Shown here: positions 39,250 to 47,894 of the stretch, in pieces
Numbering within the stretch: the first letter of the stretch is position 1
Layout of the letters: the number at the start of each line of letters is the position of its first letter
DNA from: Enterobacillus tribolii
Lineage (GTDB): Bacteria > Pseudomonadota > Gammaproteobacteria > Enterobacterales > Enterobacteriaceae
Length of the DNA stretch: 64,000 nt
NCBI RefSeq assembly: GCF_003363015.1
Contig: NZ_QRAP01000007.1
Span: forward strand, 62,001-126,000
Direction: 5' to 3'
The notes under the pieces: generated by a model
Seen by the model: only the letters and a program-made list of their open reading frames with translations
Told to the model about the DNA's origin: nothing
Database searches by the model: none
Program-made: the position numbers and the translations under genes

Positions 39250-40767
39250 ATGTGCGGTATTGTCGGTATCGCCGGTTTTACGCCGGTAAATCAGTCTATC
39301 TATGATGCATTGATGGTGTTGCAGCACCGCGGGCAGGATGCTGCCGGCATCATGACCATCGACGGCAACAACGGATTTCGTCTGCGTAAGGCGAACGGAC
39401 TGGTGAAGGACGTATTCGAAGCGCGGCATATGCAGCGCCTGCAGGGAAATATGGGCATCGGACATGTCCGCTATCCTACCGCGGGCAGCTCCAGCGCTTC
39501 CGAGGCACAACCGTTTTATGTTAACTCTCCGTTCGGCATCACGCTGGCGCATAACGGTAATCTGACCAACGCCCATGAGCTTAAGCAGAGGCTGTTTGAG
39601 CAGGCGCGCCGCCACGTGAACACCACCTCCGACTCCGAAATCTTACTGAACGTTTTCGCGCACGAGCTGGACCACTTTAAGCATTATCCGCTGGAAGCTG
39701 ATAACGTTTTCGCCGCCGTGACGGCGACGCATCAGCAGATCCGCGGCGCCTATGCCTGCGTGGCGATGATTATCGGCCACGGCCTGGTTGCTTTCCGCGA
39801 TCCCAACGGCATCCGCCCGTTGGTGATTGGCAAACGCGCGCTGGACGACGGCCGCATTGAGTATATGGTGGCCTCGGAAAGCGTGGCGCTGGATACCCTG
39901 GGCTTTGAATTTATTCGTGACGTGGCGCCGGGAGAGGCGATTTACGTGACGCAACAAGGCCAGTTGTTCACCCGTCAGTGCGCCGAGAACCCGAAAAGCA
40001 ATCCCTGCCTGTTTGAATACGTCTATTTTGCCCGCCCGGACTCCTTCATCGACAAAATTTCGGTGTACAGCGCCCGCGTACGCATGGGGCAGAAGCTGGG
40101 GGATAAAATTGCGCGCGAATGGGAAGATTTTGATATCGACGTGGTCATCCCGATTCCGGAAACCTCCTGCGATATCGCGCTTGAGATTGCCCGCATCCTG
40201 AACAAGCCATACCGCCAGGGTTTCGTAAAAAACCGCTACGTGGGCCGTACCTTCATCATGCCGGGGCAGCAGTTGCGCCGTAAATCGGTGCGTCGCAAGC
40301 TGAACGCGAACCGGGCGGAGTTCCGTGATAAGAACGTCCTGTTGGTGGACGACTCCATCGTACGCGGCACGACGTCTGAGCAGATTATCGAAATGGCGCG
40401 CGAAGCCGGCGCCAAAAAAGTCTACCTGGCCTCCGCCGCGCCGGAAATCCGCTTCCCCAACGTTTACGGCATCGACATGCCGAGCGCCAACGAACTGATC
40501 GCCCATGGCCGGGAAGTTAACGAAATTGCGCAGCTGATCGGTGCCGATGCGCTGGTGTTCCAGGATCTCGATGACCTGATCGACGCAGTACGTGAAGAGA
40601 ATCCGGATATTGAGCAGTTCGAATGTTCGGTCTTTAACGGCGTGTACGTTACCAAAGACGTTGATCAGGGGTATCTGGAGTATCTGGAAACCCTGCGTAA
40701 TGACGACGCCAAAGCGGTGCGTGACCAGCAGGAAGTGGAAAACCTGGAGTTACATAACGAAGGCTGA
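39250..40767 (+). CDS. purF: amidophosphoribosyltransferase PurF
   Basis: 505 residues, first committed step of purine synthesis (PRPP + Gln to phosphoribosylamine). The N-terminal Ntn glutaminase has Cys2 as nucleophile after Met removal ([10 protein letters not shown]); the C-terminal PRTase domain has the PRPP loop [17 protein letters not shown]. It lies 21 nt after cvpA, as in E. coli. In E. coli ubiX follows; here the ygc cluster begins instead, on the opposite strand. Confidence 0.96.
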   Translation: MCGIVGIAGFTPVNQSIYDALMVLQHRGQDAAGIMTIDGNNGFRLRKANGLVKDVFEARHMQRLQGNMGIGHVRYPTAGSSSASEAQPFYVNSPFGITLAHNGNLTNAHELKQRLFEQARRHVNTTSDSEILLNVFAHELDHFKHYPLEADNVFAAVTATHQQIRGAYACVAMIIGHGLVAFRDPNGIRPLVIGKRALDDGRIEYMVASESVALDTLGFEFIRDVAPGEAIYVTQQGQLFTRQCAENPKSNPCLFEYVYFARPDSFIDKISVYSARVRMGQKLGDKIAREWEDFDIDVVIPIPETSCDIALEIARILNKPYRQGFVKNRYVGRTFIMPGQQLRRKSVRRKLNANRAEFRDKNVLLVDDSIVRGTTSEQIIEMAREAGAKKVYLASAAPEIRFPNVYGIDMPSANELIAHGREVNEIAQLIGADALVFQDLDDLIDAVREENPDIEQFECSVFNGVYVTKDVDQGYLEYLETLRNDDAKAVRDQQEVENLELHNEG

Positions 40768-40783
40768 GTTCATCAGCCTGTGG

Positions 40784-40817
40784 TTCCGGCCCTGCGCATC
40801 CGTGCACGGGGCCGGAA
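40784..40817. terminator. hairpin between convergent purF and ygcE
   Basis: TTCCGGCCC / GGGCCGGAA with a 16-nt loop, in the 73-bp gap between the stops; probably serves both. Confidence 0.5.
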
Positions 40818-40840
40818 GTTAGCCCGCGTAGTTAACGGAT

Positions 40841-42289
40841 TCAGTCAACCAGCGGGCTTAACGCTTGCAGCAGCGGATCGAGATGGCGGTTTACCTTCTG
40901 GTACACCTGTTCATTCAGGGCATTGTAGAATTGGTGATGCTCCAGATTCGGGGTAAATTTATCGCCCATCTTCACCAGTTTGCCGATCGCCTGCTCATAA
41001 CTGTCAAAAGCCTTCACCGCCATTCCCGCATTTATAGCGCAGCCCACCGACGCAGAGCCTTTCATCACGTTGCGGCTGGTCGGCACGCCGAACACGTCGG
41101 CGAAGATCTGCATGAACAAATCGCTGTTCGCGCCGCCGCCGGAAATAATCAGATGTTTAAACGGCACCTTCAGCTCTTCTGCCATCTTATCCATGTGATT
41201 CTTCATGGTGAACGCAATCCCCTCCAGCACCGAACGGTACATGTGCGCGCGGGTATGCCGCCCGTCGAAGCCGATCATCGCGCCCTTGCGGAACTCCGCC
41301 TCTGACGGCGGCGCCCAGTCGTGCACGGTGATTAGCCCCTCGCAGCCGGCGGGAACGGCGGAGGCTTCCCGGTTGAGCAACTCTTCAATGCTGACGCCCT
41401 GATCGTTGGCGTCCGCCAGCGCCGCCGCGCCGAACTGATCGCGGAACCAACTGATGGTCCACATGCCGCGGCGTACGCCCATGCATTCATACAGGTAGCG
41501 TCCGGGAATCGATGCCTGAAACGGCCAGAAATTCCGGGCGTCTTTGACGTTGGCATGGCCGTGTACCATTGCACCGATGTAGGTGCCCAGCGAAATCAGC
41601 GCGACCCCTTCATCCAGCGAACCGGCGCCGAGCGCCTCTACTGCCTTGTCATGGGCGGTGGCGACCACCGGAATCCCGGCAGGAACGCCAATCTGCCGTG
41701 CGGCCTGTTCCGTGACGTAGCCGAGGATTTCGCCCGGCTTCACCACGTCCAGCACCTGTTCGCGCGTCAGGTTGCAGCTCTTCCAGGCTTCGGGATCGGT
41801 GCTCCAGTCCAGCGTGTCGTTGTCCATCGGCCACCAGCCGATGTAGTTGGCGCAGGTATCCTTAAATTCACCGGTCAGCCGGTGAGTGATATAGCCGGAC
41901 GTGGTGGTTACGTAACGAACGCCCTGGTAAGCATCGATATACTCATAGGGCTTGTTCAGGCGTTTATCCATCCAGTTGATTACCGGGTAGGCCAGCTCGC
42001 CGTTTTCCTTCAGCAGCACACGACAGCAGCGGATGATGCAAACGCCCATCGCTAAAATTTCACTCCCTTTGCCGCCGCGTTGGGCAAAGCGCGTCATGGC
42101 CTGATGAAAGGCGACCTTCAGGGAATCCCACAGGTCGTCGTCGGGGTGTTCCGCCAACAAGGGGGCGGGAATATCCATCTTGCGCAGGCTTTGCTTACCT
42201 TCACAAACAACGTTGCCGTCCAGATCAAAAATCACTACCTTGGCGCTTTGGGTGCCGACATCGACCCCCATCAGATACTGATTGCTCAT
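40841..42289 (-). CDS. ygcE: YgcE, FGGY-family sugar kinase
   Basis: 482 residues. The FGGY kinase fold is clear: N-terminal MGVDVGTQSAKVVIFDLDGNV phosphate segment (in part), the central HDKAVEALGAGSLDEG, and C-terminal HLIISGGGANSDLFMQIFADVFG. Closest to E. coli YgcE and related to xylulokinase. It should phosphorylate the sugar entering this cluster, which is unknown. It lies downstream of yqcE on the minus strand, 27 nt apart, in one transcript controlled by the leader hairpin at 43652. Confidence 0.86.
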   Translation of the reverse strand: MSNQYLMGVDVGTQSAKVVIFDLDGNVVCEGKQSLRKMDIPAPLLAEHPDDDLWDSLKVAFHQAMTRFAQRGGKGSEILAMGVCIIRCCRVLLKENGELAYPVINWMDKRLNKPYEYIDAYQGVRYVTTTSGYITHRLTGEFKDTCANYIGWWPMDNDTLDWSTDPEAWKSCNLTREQVLDVVKPGEILGYVTEQAARQIGVPAGIPVVATAHDKAVEALGAGSLDEGVALISLGTYIGAMVHGHANVKDARNFWPFQASIPGRYLYECMGVRRGMWTISWFRDQFGAAALADANDQGVSIEELLNREASAVPAGCEGLITVHDWAPPSEAEFRKGAMIGFDGRHTRAHMYRSVLEGIAFTMKNHMDKMAEELKVPFKHLIISGGGANSDLFMQIFADVFGVPTSRNVMKGSASVGCAINAGMAVKAFDSYEQAIGKLVKMGDKFTPNLEHHQFYNALNEQVYQKVNRHLDPLLQALSPLVD

Positions 42290-42316
42290 GTTTTTGCCTC
42301 ATCACCGGAAGAAAAT

Positions 42317-43609
42317 TTACTGCGCCGCCTGTTCCGCCGTCATTGCCTCATTCTGGGCGGTACGGCGGATATTGCGGAACAGCTGGAAAGTAAAGACGAT
42401 CACCAGACAGCTGGCCGCCAGCCCCATCATGTACATGTTGCGGTAGGCCTCCGCCGGCGGCAGGGTGTCCTGCCAGTAGCCGACGATCGGGTAGACGAAG
42501 ACGTCAGGCAAAAAGCCGATAACCGAGCAGATGCCGACGGTGGTGCCCATGATGTAAGTGGGCGTGCGCGCTTCGCCGATGCAGGCGAAGTAAAGCCCGC
42601 GCGAGGCATAGCAGGTAAAGGCCAGCAGCAGGATCAGGCCGATGCCGACCGCAACGGAGGTCGGGTTGCGGTTGGTCGCCAGAATCACACCCAGCGCGAC
42701 GACGCTGACCAACGCCAGGAATTGCACCACCCGCGTAGGGGATTTGTAGCGGCTGTAGGTGGTGATTAAGCCGCCGATTGGCCCGCACATCGCGCGGAAT
42801 ATCTTGTTGATCACCACGCCCATGTAACTGGCCGCCACCAGGCTCAGGCCGTACATTTCCGTCAGGTAGTTGGTGGAGTAGCTCAGGATGGCGTAAATGG
42901 TGTACACGCCGAAAATAATCATGCTGCAATACCAGGTGGTGCTGATACGCAGCACCGACAAAATATCTTTCAGGCTGAACGTGCGTTTGTCGCCGGCAGA
43001 GTCCGCCTGCGCCTGTGCGCCGTTGCCGTCGCTGACGAAAAACCAGCACAGAATGCCCAGTGCGATATAGACGCCGCTGTAAATCAGGATCACCGACTTC
43101 AGGCTGTTGGGATCTTCCGGCGCGAAGCGGGAGAAAACCCACATGGTAAACACCGCGAGCGACATCACGCCCACGCCGCGCAGCCCTTCCATCCAGCCCA
43201 TGATTTTGCCCTGCTCGTCGTGCCCGCCCAGCAGGGAAGCCGCCTTGATGGAAACCGACCACAGCATCAGGATGGTCGTGATGGCGAACGCTACCTGAAT
43301 GCACAGCATCACCCACAGCGGTGGGTAAACGGACATTAATAACCCCAGCAGACCGGTGGCTATCATCGCGGAAGTCATCATCTTTTTATGTGAAAATTTA
43401 TCAGCGATAATTCCGCTTGGCGCATAAAGCACAATGGCCGTAATACCGAAGGTACTCATGATTAAGCCGATTTCGGTATTTGTGAATCCCATAAACTTAG
43501 CCATAGGGATTTGGTAAATATAACGCAGATAGGCCAAGTCAAAGCTTACGCCCCCGCTGATGCTTATTATGGCCAGCGTCAGCCACCGGCGAATGGAAGT
43601 GTTATGCAT
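42317..43609 (-). CDS. yqcE: YqcE, MFS transporter
   Basis: 430 residues, 12 predicted helices. The Major Facilitator fold shows in FTNTEIGLIMSTFGITAIVLY, the loop GIIADKFSHKKMM, and internal symmetry; a long charged loop near 205-220 separates the halves. It presumably imports the ygc pathway substrate. Divergent from ygcW; a 445-bp shared region has two CRP-like sites and paired leader hairpins. Ribosome site before the ATG is weak (TGAGA). Confidence 0.84.
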   Translation of the reverse strand: MHNTSIRRWLTLAIISISGGVSFDLAYLRYIYQIPMAKFMGFTNTEIGLIMSTFGITAIVLYAPSGIIADKFSHKKMMTSAMIATGLLGLLMSVYPPLWVMLCIQVAFAITTILMLWSVSIKAASLLGGHDEQGKIMGWMEGLRGVGVMSLAVFTMWVFSRFAPEDPNSLKSVILIYSGVYIALGILCWFFVSDGNGAQAQADSAGDKRTFSLKDILSVLRISTTWYCSMIIFGVYTIYAILSYSTNYLTEMYGLSLVAASYMGVVINKIFRAMCGPIGGLITTYSRYKSPTRVVQFLALVSVVALGVILATNRNPTSVAVGIGLILLLAFTCYASRGLYFACIGEARTPTYIMGTTVGICSVIGFLPDVFVYPIVGYWQDTLPPAEAYRNMYMMGLAASCLVIVFTFQLFRNIRRTAQNEAMTAEQAAQ

Positions 43610-43642
43610 GGTGTTATCTCAGCCGTCGCCTGATTTTCAGGC

Positions 43643-43691
43643 AAAAAAAAAGAGAAAAGCAAACTCCCCGGTACGGGAAGTTACTTTTCTC
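43643..43691 (-). terminator. leader terminator (attenuator) of yqcE-ygcE
   Basis: On the minus strand a long stem (GAGAAAAG at the base, CTTCCC/GGGGAG-type pairing at the top, 5-nt loop) runs from 43691 to 43652 and is followed by nine U residues, ending 33 nt before the yqcE ATG. The 40-nt hairpin differs at two positions from the one before ygcW. It is a likely target of the GlpP-like antiterminator YgcP. Confidence 0.8.
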
Positions 43692-43745
43692 AGTATCTCT
43701 GTCAGTAACGGATACGATTATTAGCATGAATTTGGAAATACTTTC

Positions 43746-43761
43746 CGTGAGAATTATCACA
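43746..43761. promoter_or_regulatory. CRP-like site, yqcE side
   Basis: CGTGA-N6-TCACA matches the CRP consensus TGTGA-N6-TCACA at 9 of 10 positions. It is centred about 30-45 bp upstream of the minus-strand TAATAAT element, suiting a class II activator site. Confidence 0.6.
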
Positions 43762-43908
43762 GAATGATTTTGTTGTGCGGAATGAATTTATTTATCGCCC
43801 TATTTATTTTGTCTGTATATAAGATTTCACTTTGTATATTTAATTACGTCACACTGTTAAATGAATGATTAAGTATCGTCTTAAAGTAAATGCGCTGAAA
43901 ACAGGTTT

Positions 43909-43924
43909 TGTGAGAGTTGTCACG
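43909..43924. promoter_or_regulatory. CRP-like site, ygcW side
   Basis: TGTGA-N6-TCACG matches the CRP consensus at 9 of 10 positions. It lies about 30-40 bp before a TTACTTAT element and some 60 bp before the leader hairpin. Confidence 0.6.
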
Positions 43925-43976
43925 GAAAAGACGGTTTAAGCTGTGTTACTTATTTTAGCCAGTTACTAGAGACGAT

Positions 43977-44025
43977 GAGAAAAGTAACTTCCCGTACCGG
44001 GGAGTCTACTTTTCTCTTTTTTTTT
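43977..44025 (+). terminator. leader terminator (attenuator) of ygcW-U-S-R-Q
   Basis: GAGAAAAG at the base, a CTTCCC/GGGGAG-type upper stem and a GTACC loop, followed by nine T residues, ending 29 nt before the ygcW ATG. 38 of 40 bases match the minus-strand copy before yqcE, including the loop, which base-pairing alone would not require. This points to recognition by a protein, probably YgcP. Confidence 0.82.
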
Positions 44026-44054
44026 GCGTTTTTTCTGAATCAAGGGGCCACATC

Positions 44055-44840
44055 ATGTCATTAAGCGCGTTAAATGCGTTCTCGCTGGACTTCTTTTCCC
44101 TCAAAGGTAAAACCGCGATCGTCACCGGCGGCAACAGTGGCCTGGGGCAGGCGTTTGCCGTTGCGCTGGCAAAAGCGGGGGCCGATCTGTTCATTCCCAG
44201 TTTTATCAAAGACAACGGTGAAACACGCGAGCTGATTGAGCAGGCCGGCTCACGGGTCGAGTTCATGCAGGTGGACATCACGGAGAAAGGCGCGCCGGCA
44301 AAAATCATCGCCCGTTGCCAGGACGTGTTTGGCGCCGTGGATATTCTGGTCAATAACGCCGGTATTTGTAAACTGAATAAGGTGCTGGATTTCGGGCGCG
44401 AAGACTGGGACCCGATGATCGATATTAACCTGACCGCCGCCTTTGAATTAAGCTATGAAGCTGCCAAAATCATGATTCCGCAGCGTCACGGGAAAATCAT
44501 TAATATCTGCTCGCTGTTCTCTTACCTGGGCGGGCAATGGTCACCGGCCTATTCGGCAACCAAACATGCGCTGGCCGGATTTACTAAAGCTTATTGTGAT
44601 GAATTGGGGCAATACAATATTCAGGTAAATGGCATCGCGCCTGGCTATTATGCAACGGAAATTACTACCGAAACCCGTAAGAATCCGGAAACCAATAAAC
44701 GTGTGTTAGATCATATTCCGGCCAATCGCTGGGGGGAAACGCAGGATTTAATGGGGGCGATGGTTTATTTGGCCAGCCGTGCTTCTGATTATGTGAATGG
44801 TCATTTATTAGTTGTCGATGGCGGCTATTTAGTGCGCTAA
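44055..44840 (+). CDS. ygcW: YgcW, short-chain dehydrogenase/reductase
   Basis: 261 residues, classical SDR related to KduD. Seen: TGGNSGLG nucleotide motif at 24-31, NNAG at 100-103, and the catalytic Tyr166-x3-Lys170 in PAYSATKHAL with Ser just upstream. It should oxidise or reduce a sugar hydroxyl in the ygc pathway. AAGGGG lies before the ATG. First gene of the rightward ygc transcript. Base composition of the last third is visibly less GC-rich. Confidence 0.87.
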   Translation: MSLSALNAFSLDFFSLKGKTAIVTGGNSGLGQAFAVALAKAGADLFIPSFIKDNGETRELIEQAGSRVEFMQVDITEKGAPAKIIARCQDVFGAVDILVNNAGICKLNKVLDFGREDWDPMIDINLTAAFELSYEAAKIMIPQRHGKIINICSLFSYLGGQWSPAYSATKHALAGFTKAYCDELGQYNIQVNGIAPGYYATEITTETRKNPETNKRVLDHIPANRWGETQDLMGAMVYLASRASDYVNGHLLVVDGGYLVR

Positions 44841-44949
44841 GTAAAAGAGGTGGTTCCTTTTCTATTTTCAGATATCAATCCGGAATCATCGGATTGATAT
44901 AAAAACAGGTTTACTATTATTTTATTTGCCCAACGCGGAAGGATACGTC

Positions 44950-46404
44950 ATGTCCCTGACAAGAGAAGCCATTGTTGAACAGTTGAAAGAAATCGTGAGC
45001 CCGGGCCGGGTAATTACCGATGAAAAAGTGCTGCAAAAAAACAGCGTGGATCGTTTCAGAAAATATGCCGATATTCACGGCGTATTTCCTCTGCCGTTGC
45101 CGGCTGCGGTGGTCATGCTGGAGAATACGCAGCAGGTTTCCGCGGTGCTGGCTTTCTGTAACCGTCACGGGATTAACTGCGTGCCGCGCACCGGCGCTTC
45201 CGCCACCGAGGGCGGGCTGGAAACCGTGGTGGAGAATTCGGTGGTGCTGGACGGCTCCGGCCTGAACCGGGTGCTCAGCATCGACCCACAAAATATGCAG
45301 GCCACGGCGCAGTGCGGGGTGCCGCTGGAGGTGCTGGAAAATAAACTGCGCGCCCAGGGGTACACTACCGGGCACTCGCCGCAGTCCAAACCGCTGGCGC
45401 AGATGGGCGGCCTGGTCGCCACCCGCAGTATCGGCCAGTTTTCCACGCTGTATGGCGCCATTGAAGATATGGTGGTTGGCCTGGAGGCGGTCTTCCCGGA
45501 CGGAACGGTAACGCGCATCAAAAACGTACCGCGCCGCGCCGCCGGGCCGGACATCCGCCACGTGATCATCGGCAACGAAGGCGCGCTGTGCTTTATCACG
45601 GAAGTGACGGTGAAGATTTTCAAGTTCATGCCGGAGAACAACCTCTATTACGGCTACATTCTGGACGACATGAAAACCGGCTTTGAGGTTCTGCGTGAAG
45701 TGATGGTGGAAGGTTATCGTCCCTCCATCGCCCGCCTGTATGATGCGGAGGACGGTACCCAGCACTTCACCCATTTCGCCGACGGCAAATGCGTCATGAT
45801 TTTTATGGCTGAGGGCAACAAGGGCATCGCCCGCGCCACCGGTGACGGTATCGAAGCTATCGTGGCGCGCTATCCGCAATGCCGCAAGGTCGACAGCAAG
45901 CTGATCGAAACCTGGTTCAATAACCTGAACTGGGGGCCGGATAAGGTGGCGGCCGAGCGGGTTCAGATTCAGAAAACCGGCAATATGGGCTTCACCACGG
46001 AGGTTTCCGGCGAGTGGAGCTGTATCCACGCGATTTACGAGAACGTGATCCGCCGCCTGCGCAATGAATTCCCCCATGCCGACGATATCACTATGCTGGG
46101 TGGTCACTCTTCGCACAGCTATATCAACGGCACCAACATGTATTTCGTGTATGACTACAACGTGGTGGACTGTAAGCCGGAGGAAGAAATCGAGAAATAC
46201 CACAATCCGATCAACAAGATCATCGTTGAAGAAACCATCCGGTTGGGCGGTTCGATGGTACATCACCACGGTATCGGCAAACACCGTACGCACTGGACGA
46301 AGGATGAACACGGCACGGCTTACTACATCCTGAAAGGGCTGAAAGACGTGTATGACCCGAAAGGCATCATGAACGCGGGAACGATATATCCGATTGAAAA
46401 ATAA
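44950..46404 (+). CDS. ygcU: YgcU, FAD-linked oxidase related to alkyl-DHAP synthase
   Basis: 484 residues, the E. coli length. An N-terminal PCMH-type FAD domain (VPRTGASATEGGLE; MGGLVATRSIGQFSTLYGAIEDM in part) and a C-terminal FAD-oxidase domain with the His-rich motif HHHGIGKHR at 438-446, which is characteristic of alkylglycerone-phosphate synthase and its relatives. GlcD/VAO-type enzymes oxidise hydroxyacids or similar. ATG 44950 is chosen; an upstream ATG at 44926 lacks family similarity. Electrons probably pass to the YgcQR flavoprotein. Confidence 0.86.
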   Translation: MSLTREAIVEQLKEIVSPGRVITDEKVLQKNSVDRFRKYADIHGVFPLPLPAAVVMLENTQQVSAVLAFCNRHGINCVPRTGASATEGGLETVVENSVVLDGSGLNRVLSIDPQNMQATAQCGVPLEVLENKLRAQGYTTGHSPQSKPLAQMGGLVATRSIGQFSTLYGAIEDMVVGLEAVFPDGTVTRIKNVPRRAAGPDIRHVIIGNEGALCFITEVTVKIFKFMPENNLYYGYILDDMKTGFEVLREVMVEGYRPSIARLYDAEDGTQHFTHFADGKCVMIFMAEGNKGIARATGDGIEAIVARYPQCRKVDSKLIETWFNNLNWGPDKVAAERVQIQKTGNMGFTTEVSGEWSCIHAIYENVIRRLRNEFPHADDITMLGGHSSHSYINGTNMYFVYDYNVVDCKPEEEIEKYHNPINKIIVEETIRLGGSMVHHHGIGKHRTHWTKDEHGTAYYILKGLKDVYDPKGIMNAGTIYPIEK

Positions 46405-46429
46405 ACGGCAGCACTCTTCGTCATGATGT

Positions 46430-46465
46430 CCCCCTGTTCCTCCCCTGTGGGGCGGGAGCAGGGGG
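46430..46465 (+). repeat. intercistronic hairpin between ygcU and ygcS
   Basis: CCCCCTG...CCCC/GGGG...GCAGGGGG, a long imperfect GC-rich stem followed by CGTTTG. It may cause partial termination or RNase-stable ends that set the ratio of ygcWU to ygcSRQ. Confidence 0.5.
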
Positions 46466-46520
46466 CGTTTGTGGCTTTCCTGTCAGGGCCGGAACCGCCC
46501 GTTCGTGAGTGAGGGACACC

Positions 46521-47882
46521 ATGACACAGCAGCACACGATCCGTATGGATGATATTCCGCTTAACCGATTCCATCTGAAGATTGCCGGGCTGACGTTTGG
46601 CGCGCACCTGACGGATGGCTACGCGCTGGGCGTCATCGGTTTCGCGCTGGCGCAGATAAGCCCGCAAATGGGGCTGACCCCGTTCTGGGAAGGGCTGATC
46701 GGCAGCTCGGCGCTCATTGGCTTATTCCTCGGCAGCCTGGTTCTGGGCTGGGTTTCCGACTATATCGGGCGACAGAAAATCTTCACCCTCAGCTTCGTGA
46801 TCATCACGCTGGCCTCATTCCTGCAATTTTTCGTCACTTCCCCGGAGCAGCTTTTTTGGCTGCGCGTGCTGGTGGGCATCGGCCTGGGCGGCGACTATTC
46901 GGTGGGGCATACTATGCTGGCGGAGTTTGCTCCGCGCAAACATCGCGGCATGTTGTTGGGATCGTTCAGCGTGATTTGGACGCTGGGGTATATTTCGGCC
47001 AGTTTTATGGGGCATCTGCTGATAGGGTACGGCGATGATGCCTGGCGTTGGTTGCTGGCTTCGGCTTCGTTGCCCGCGTTGTTGATTATGCTGATGCGCA
47101 TCGGTACGCCGGAATCGCCGCGCTGGCTGATGCGCAAGGGGCGCATTAAGGAAGCGCATCAGGTGGTGCGCCGCTGCTTCGGCGATTCCGTGGTGCTGCA
47201 TGATGAGATCGCTCAGGAAACTTCCCGCCATTTGCGTACGCTGTTTTCCGCCCGTTATTGGCGGCGGACGGCGTTTAACAGCCTGTTTTTTGTCTGCCTG
47301 GTGATGCCCTATTTTGCGATTTACACCTTTCTGCCTTCCATTCTGGGCATCATGGGGCTGGCGCAGGATTTTGCCTCCGATTTGCTGCTCAACGGCCTGT
47401 TGATGCTCGGCGCGCTGATTGGCATCGGCCTGACGATTTTCTGTTCCCGGCGCGGTTTCCTCATCTCGTCCTTCTTTATTCTGGCGATCTGCCTGGGCAC
47501 GCTGGCGTTCGTGCCGGAAAGCCAGCCGGGCGCGATGCTGCTGCTGTTTGCGGTGTTTACCCTGACGATTTCCGCGGTCAGTAATCTGGTGGGCGTCTTC
47601 CCGGCGGAAAGTTTCCCGACGGATATCCGTTCGTTGGGCGTTGGTTTCGCGACGGCGATGAGTCGCCTGGGGTCGGCGATCAGTACCGGGTTGTTGCCGC
47701 TGGCGCTGCTGTGGCTGGGGCTGCAGAACACTATGCTGCTGCTGGCCGGCGTACTGTTGCTGGGCGGTGTGGTGTCAGTGATGTGGGCGCCGGAAACCAA
47801 AGGGCTGACGCTGGTGAATGCGTCACAGGTCAAGGCGCGCAACGGTCATGGGCAGCAGGTGGCGCCTTCGCAGGGGCATTAA
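46521..47882 (+). CDS. ygcS: YgcS, MFS transporter (sugar porter-like)
   Basis: 453 residues, 12 helices. The motifs are those of metabolite:H+ symporters: DGYALGVIGFAL near helix 1, LGWVSDYIGRQKIF in loop 2-3, GIGLGGDYSVGHTMLAEFAP, and PAESFPTDIRSLGVG in the second half. A second transporter besides YqcE suggests two related substrates or import plus export. The start is ATG 46521 after GAGGGA; an earlier ATG at 46509 is possible. Eight to twelve nt separate it from ygcR. Confidence 0.85.
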   Translation: MTQQHTIRMDDIPLNRFHLKIAGLTFGAHLTDGYALGVIGFALAQISPQMGLTPFWEGLIGSSALIGLFLGSLVLGWVSDYIGRQKIFTLSFVIITLASFLQFFVTSPEQLFWLRVLVGIGLGGDYSVGHTMLAEFAPRKHRGMLLGSFSVIWTLGYISASFMGHLLIGYGDDAWRWLLASASLPALLIMLMRIGTPESPRWLMRKGRIKEAHQVVRRCFGDSVVLHDEIAQETSRHLRTLFSARYWRRTAFNSLFFVCLVMPYFAIYTFLPSILGIMGLAQDFASDLLLNGLLMLGALIGIGLTIFCSRRGFLISSFFILAICLGTLAFVPESQPGAMLLLFAVFTLTISAVSNLVGVFPAESFPTDIRSLGVGFATAMSRLGSAISTGLLPLALLWLGLQNTMLLLAGVLLLGGVVSVMWAPETKGLTLVNASQVKARNGHGQQVAPSQGH

Positions 47883-47894
47883 GGGAGAACGGTG

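Larger units (their letters stand above)
43610..44054. promoter_or_regulatory. divergent yqcE/ygcW control region
   Basis: 445 bp without genes and nearly symmetrical. From each side inward: the gene start, about 30 nt, a terminator hairpin, about 20 nt of leader, a promoter-like element (TAATAAT at 43717-43723 on the minus strand; TTACTTAT at 43947-43954 on the plus strand), then a CRP-like site. The centre is AT-rich. A small GCCTGA/TCAGGC hairpin at 43628-43642 lies between the minus-strand attenuator and yqcE. Confidence 0.72.

Noticed and set aside
43652-44016. the paired ygc hairpins as ends of a mobile element
   Set aside because: They face outwards as an inverted repeat, but there is no transposase between them, each has a U-tract, and they sit in leader position of divergent genes; attenuators fit better.
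44917-46311. 464-codon open frame antisense to ygcU
   Set aside because: Shadow of a well-supported gene; no ribosome site and a translation unlike any protein.
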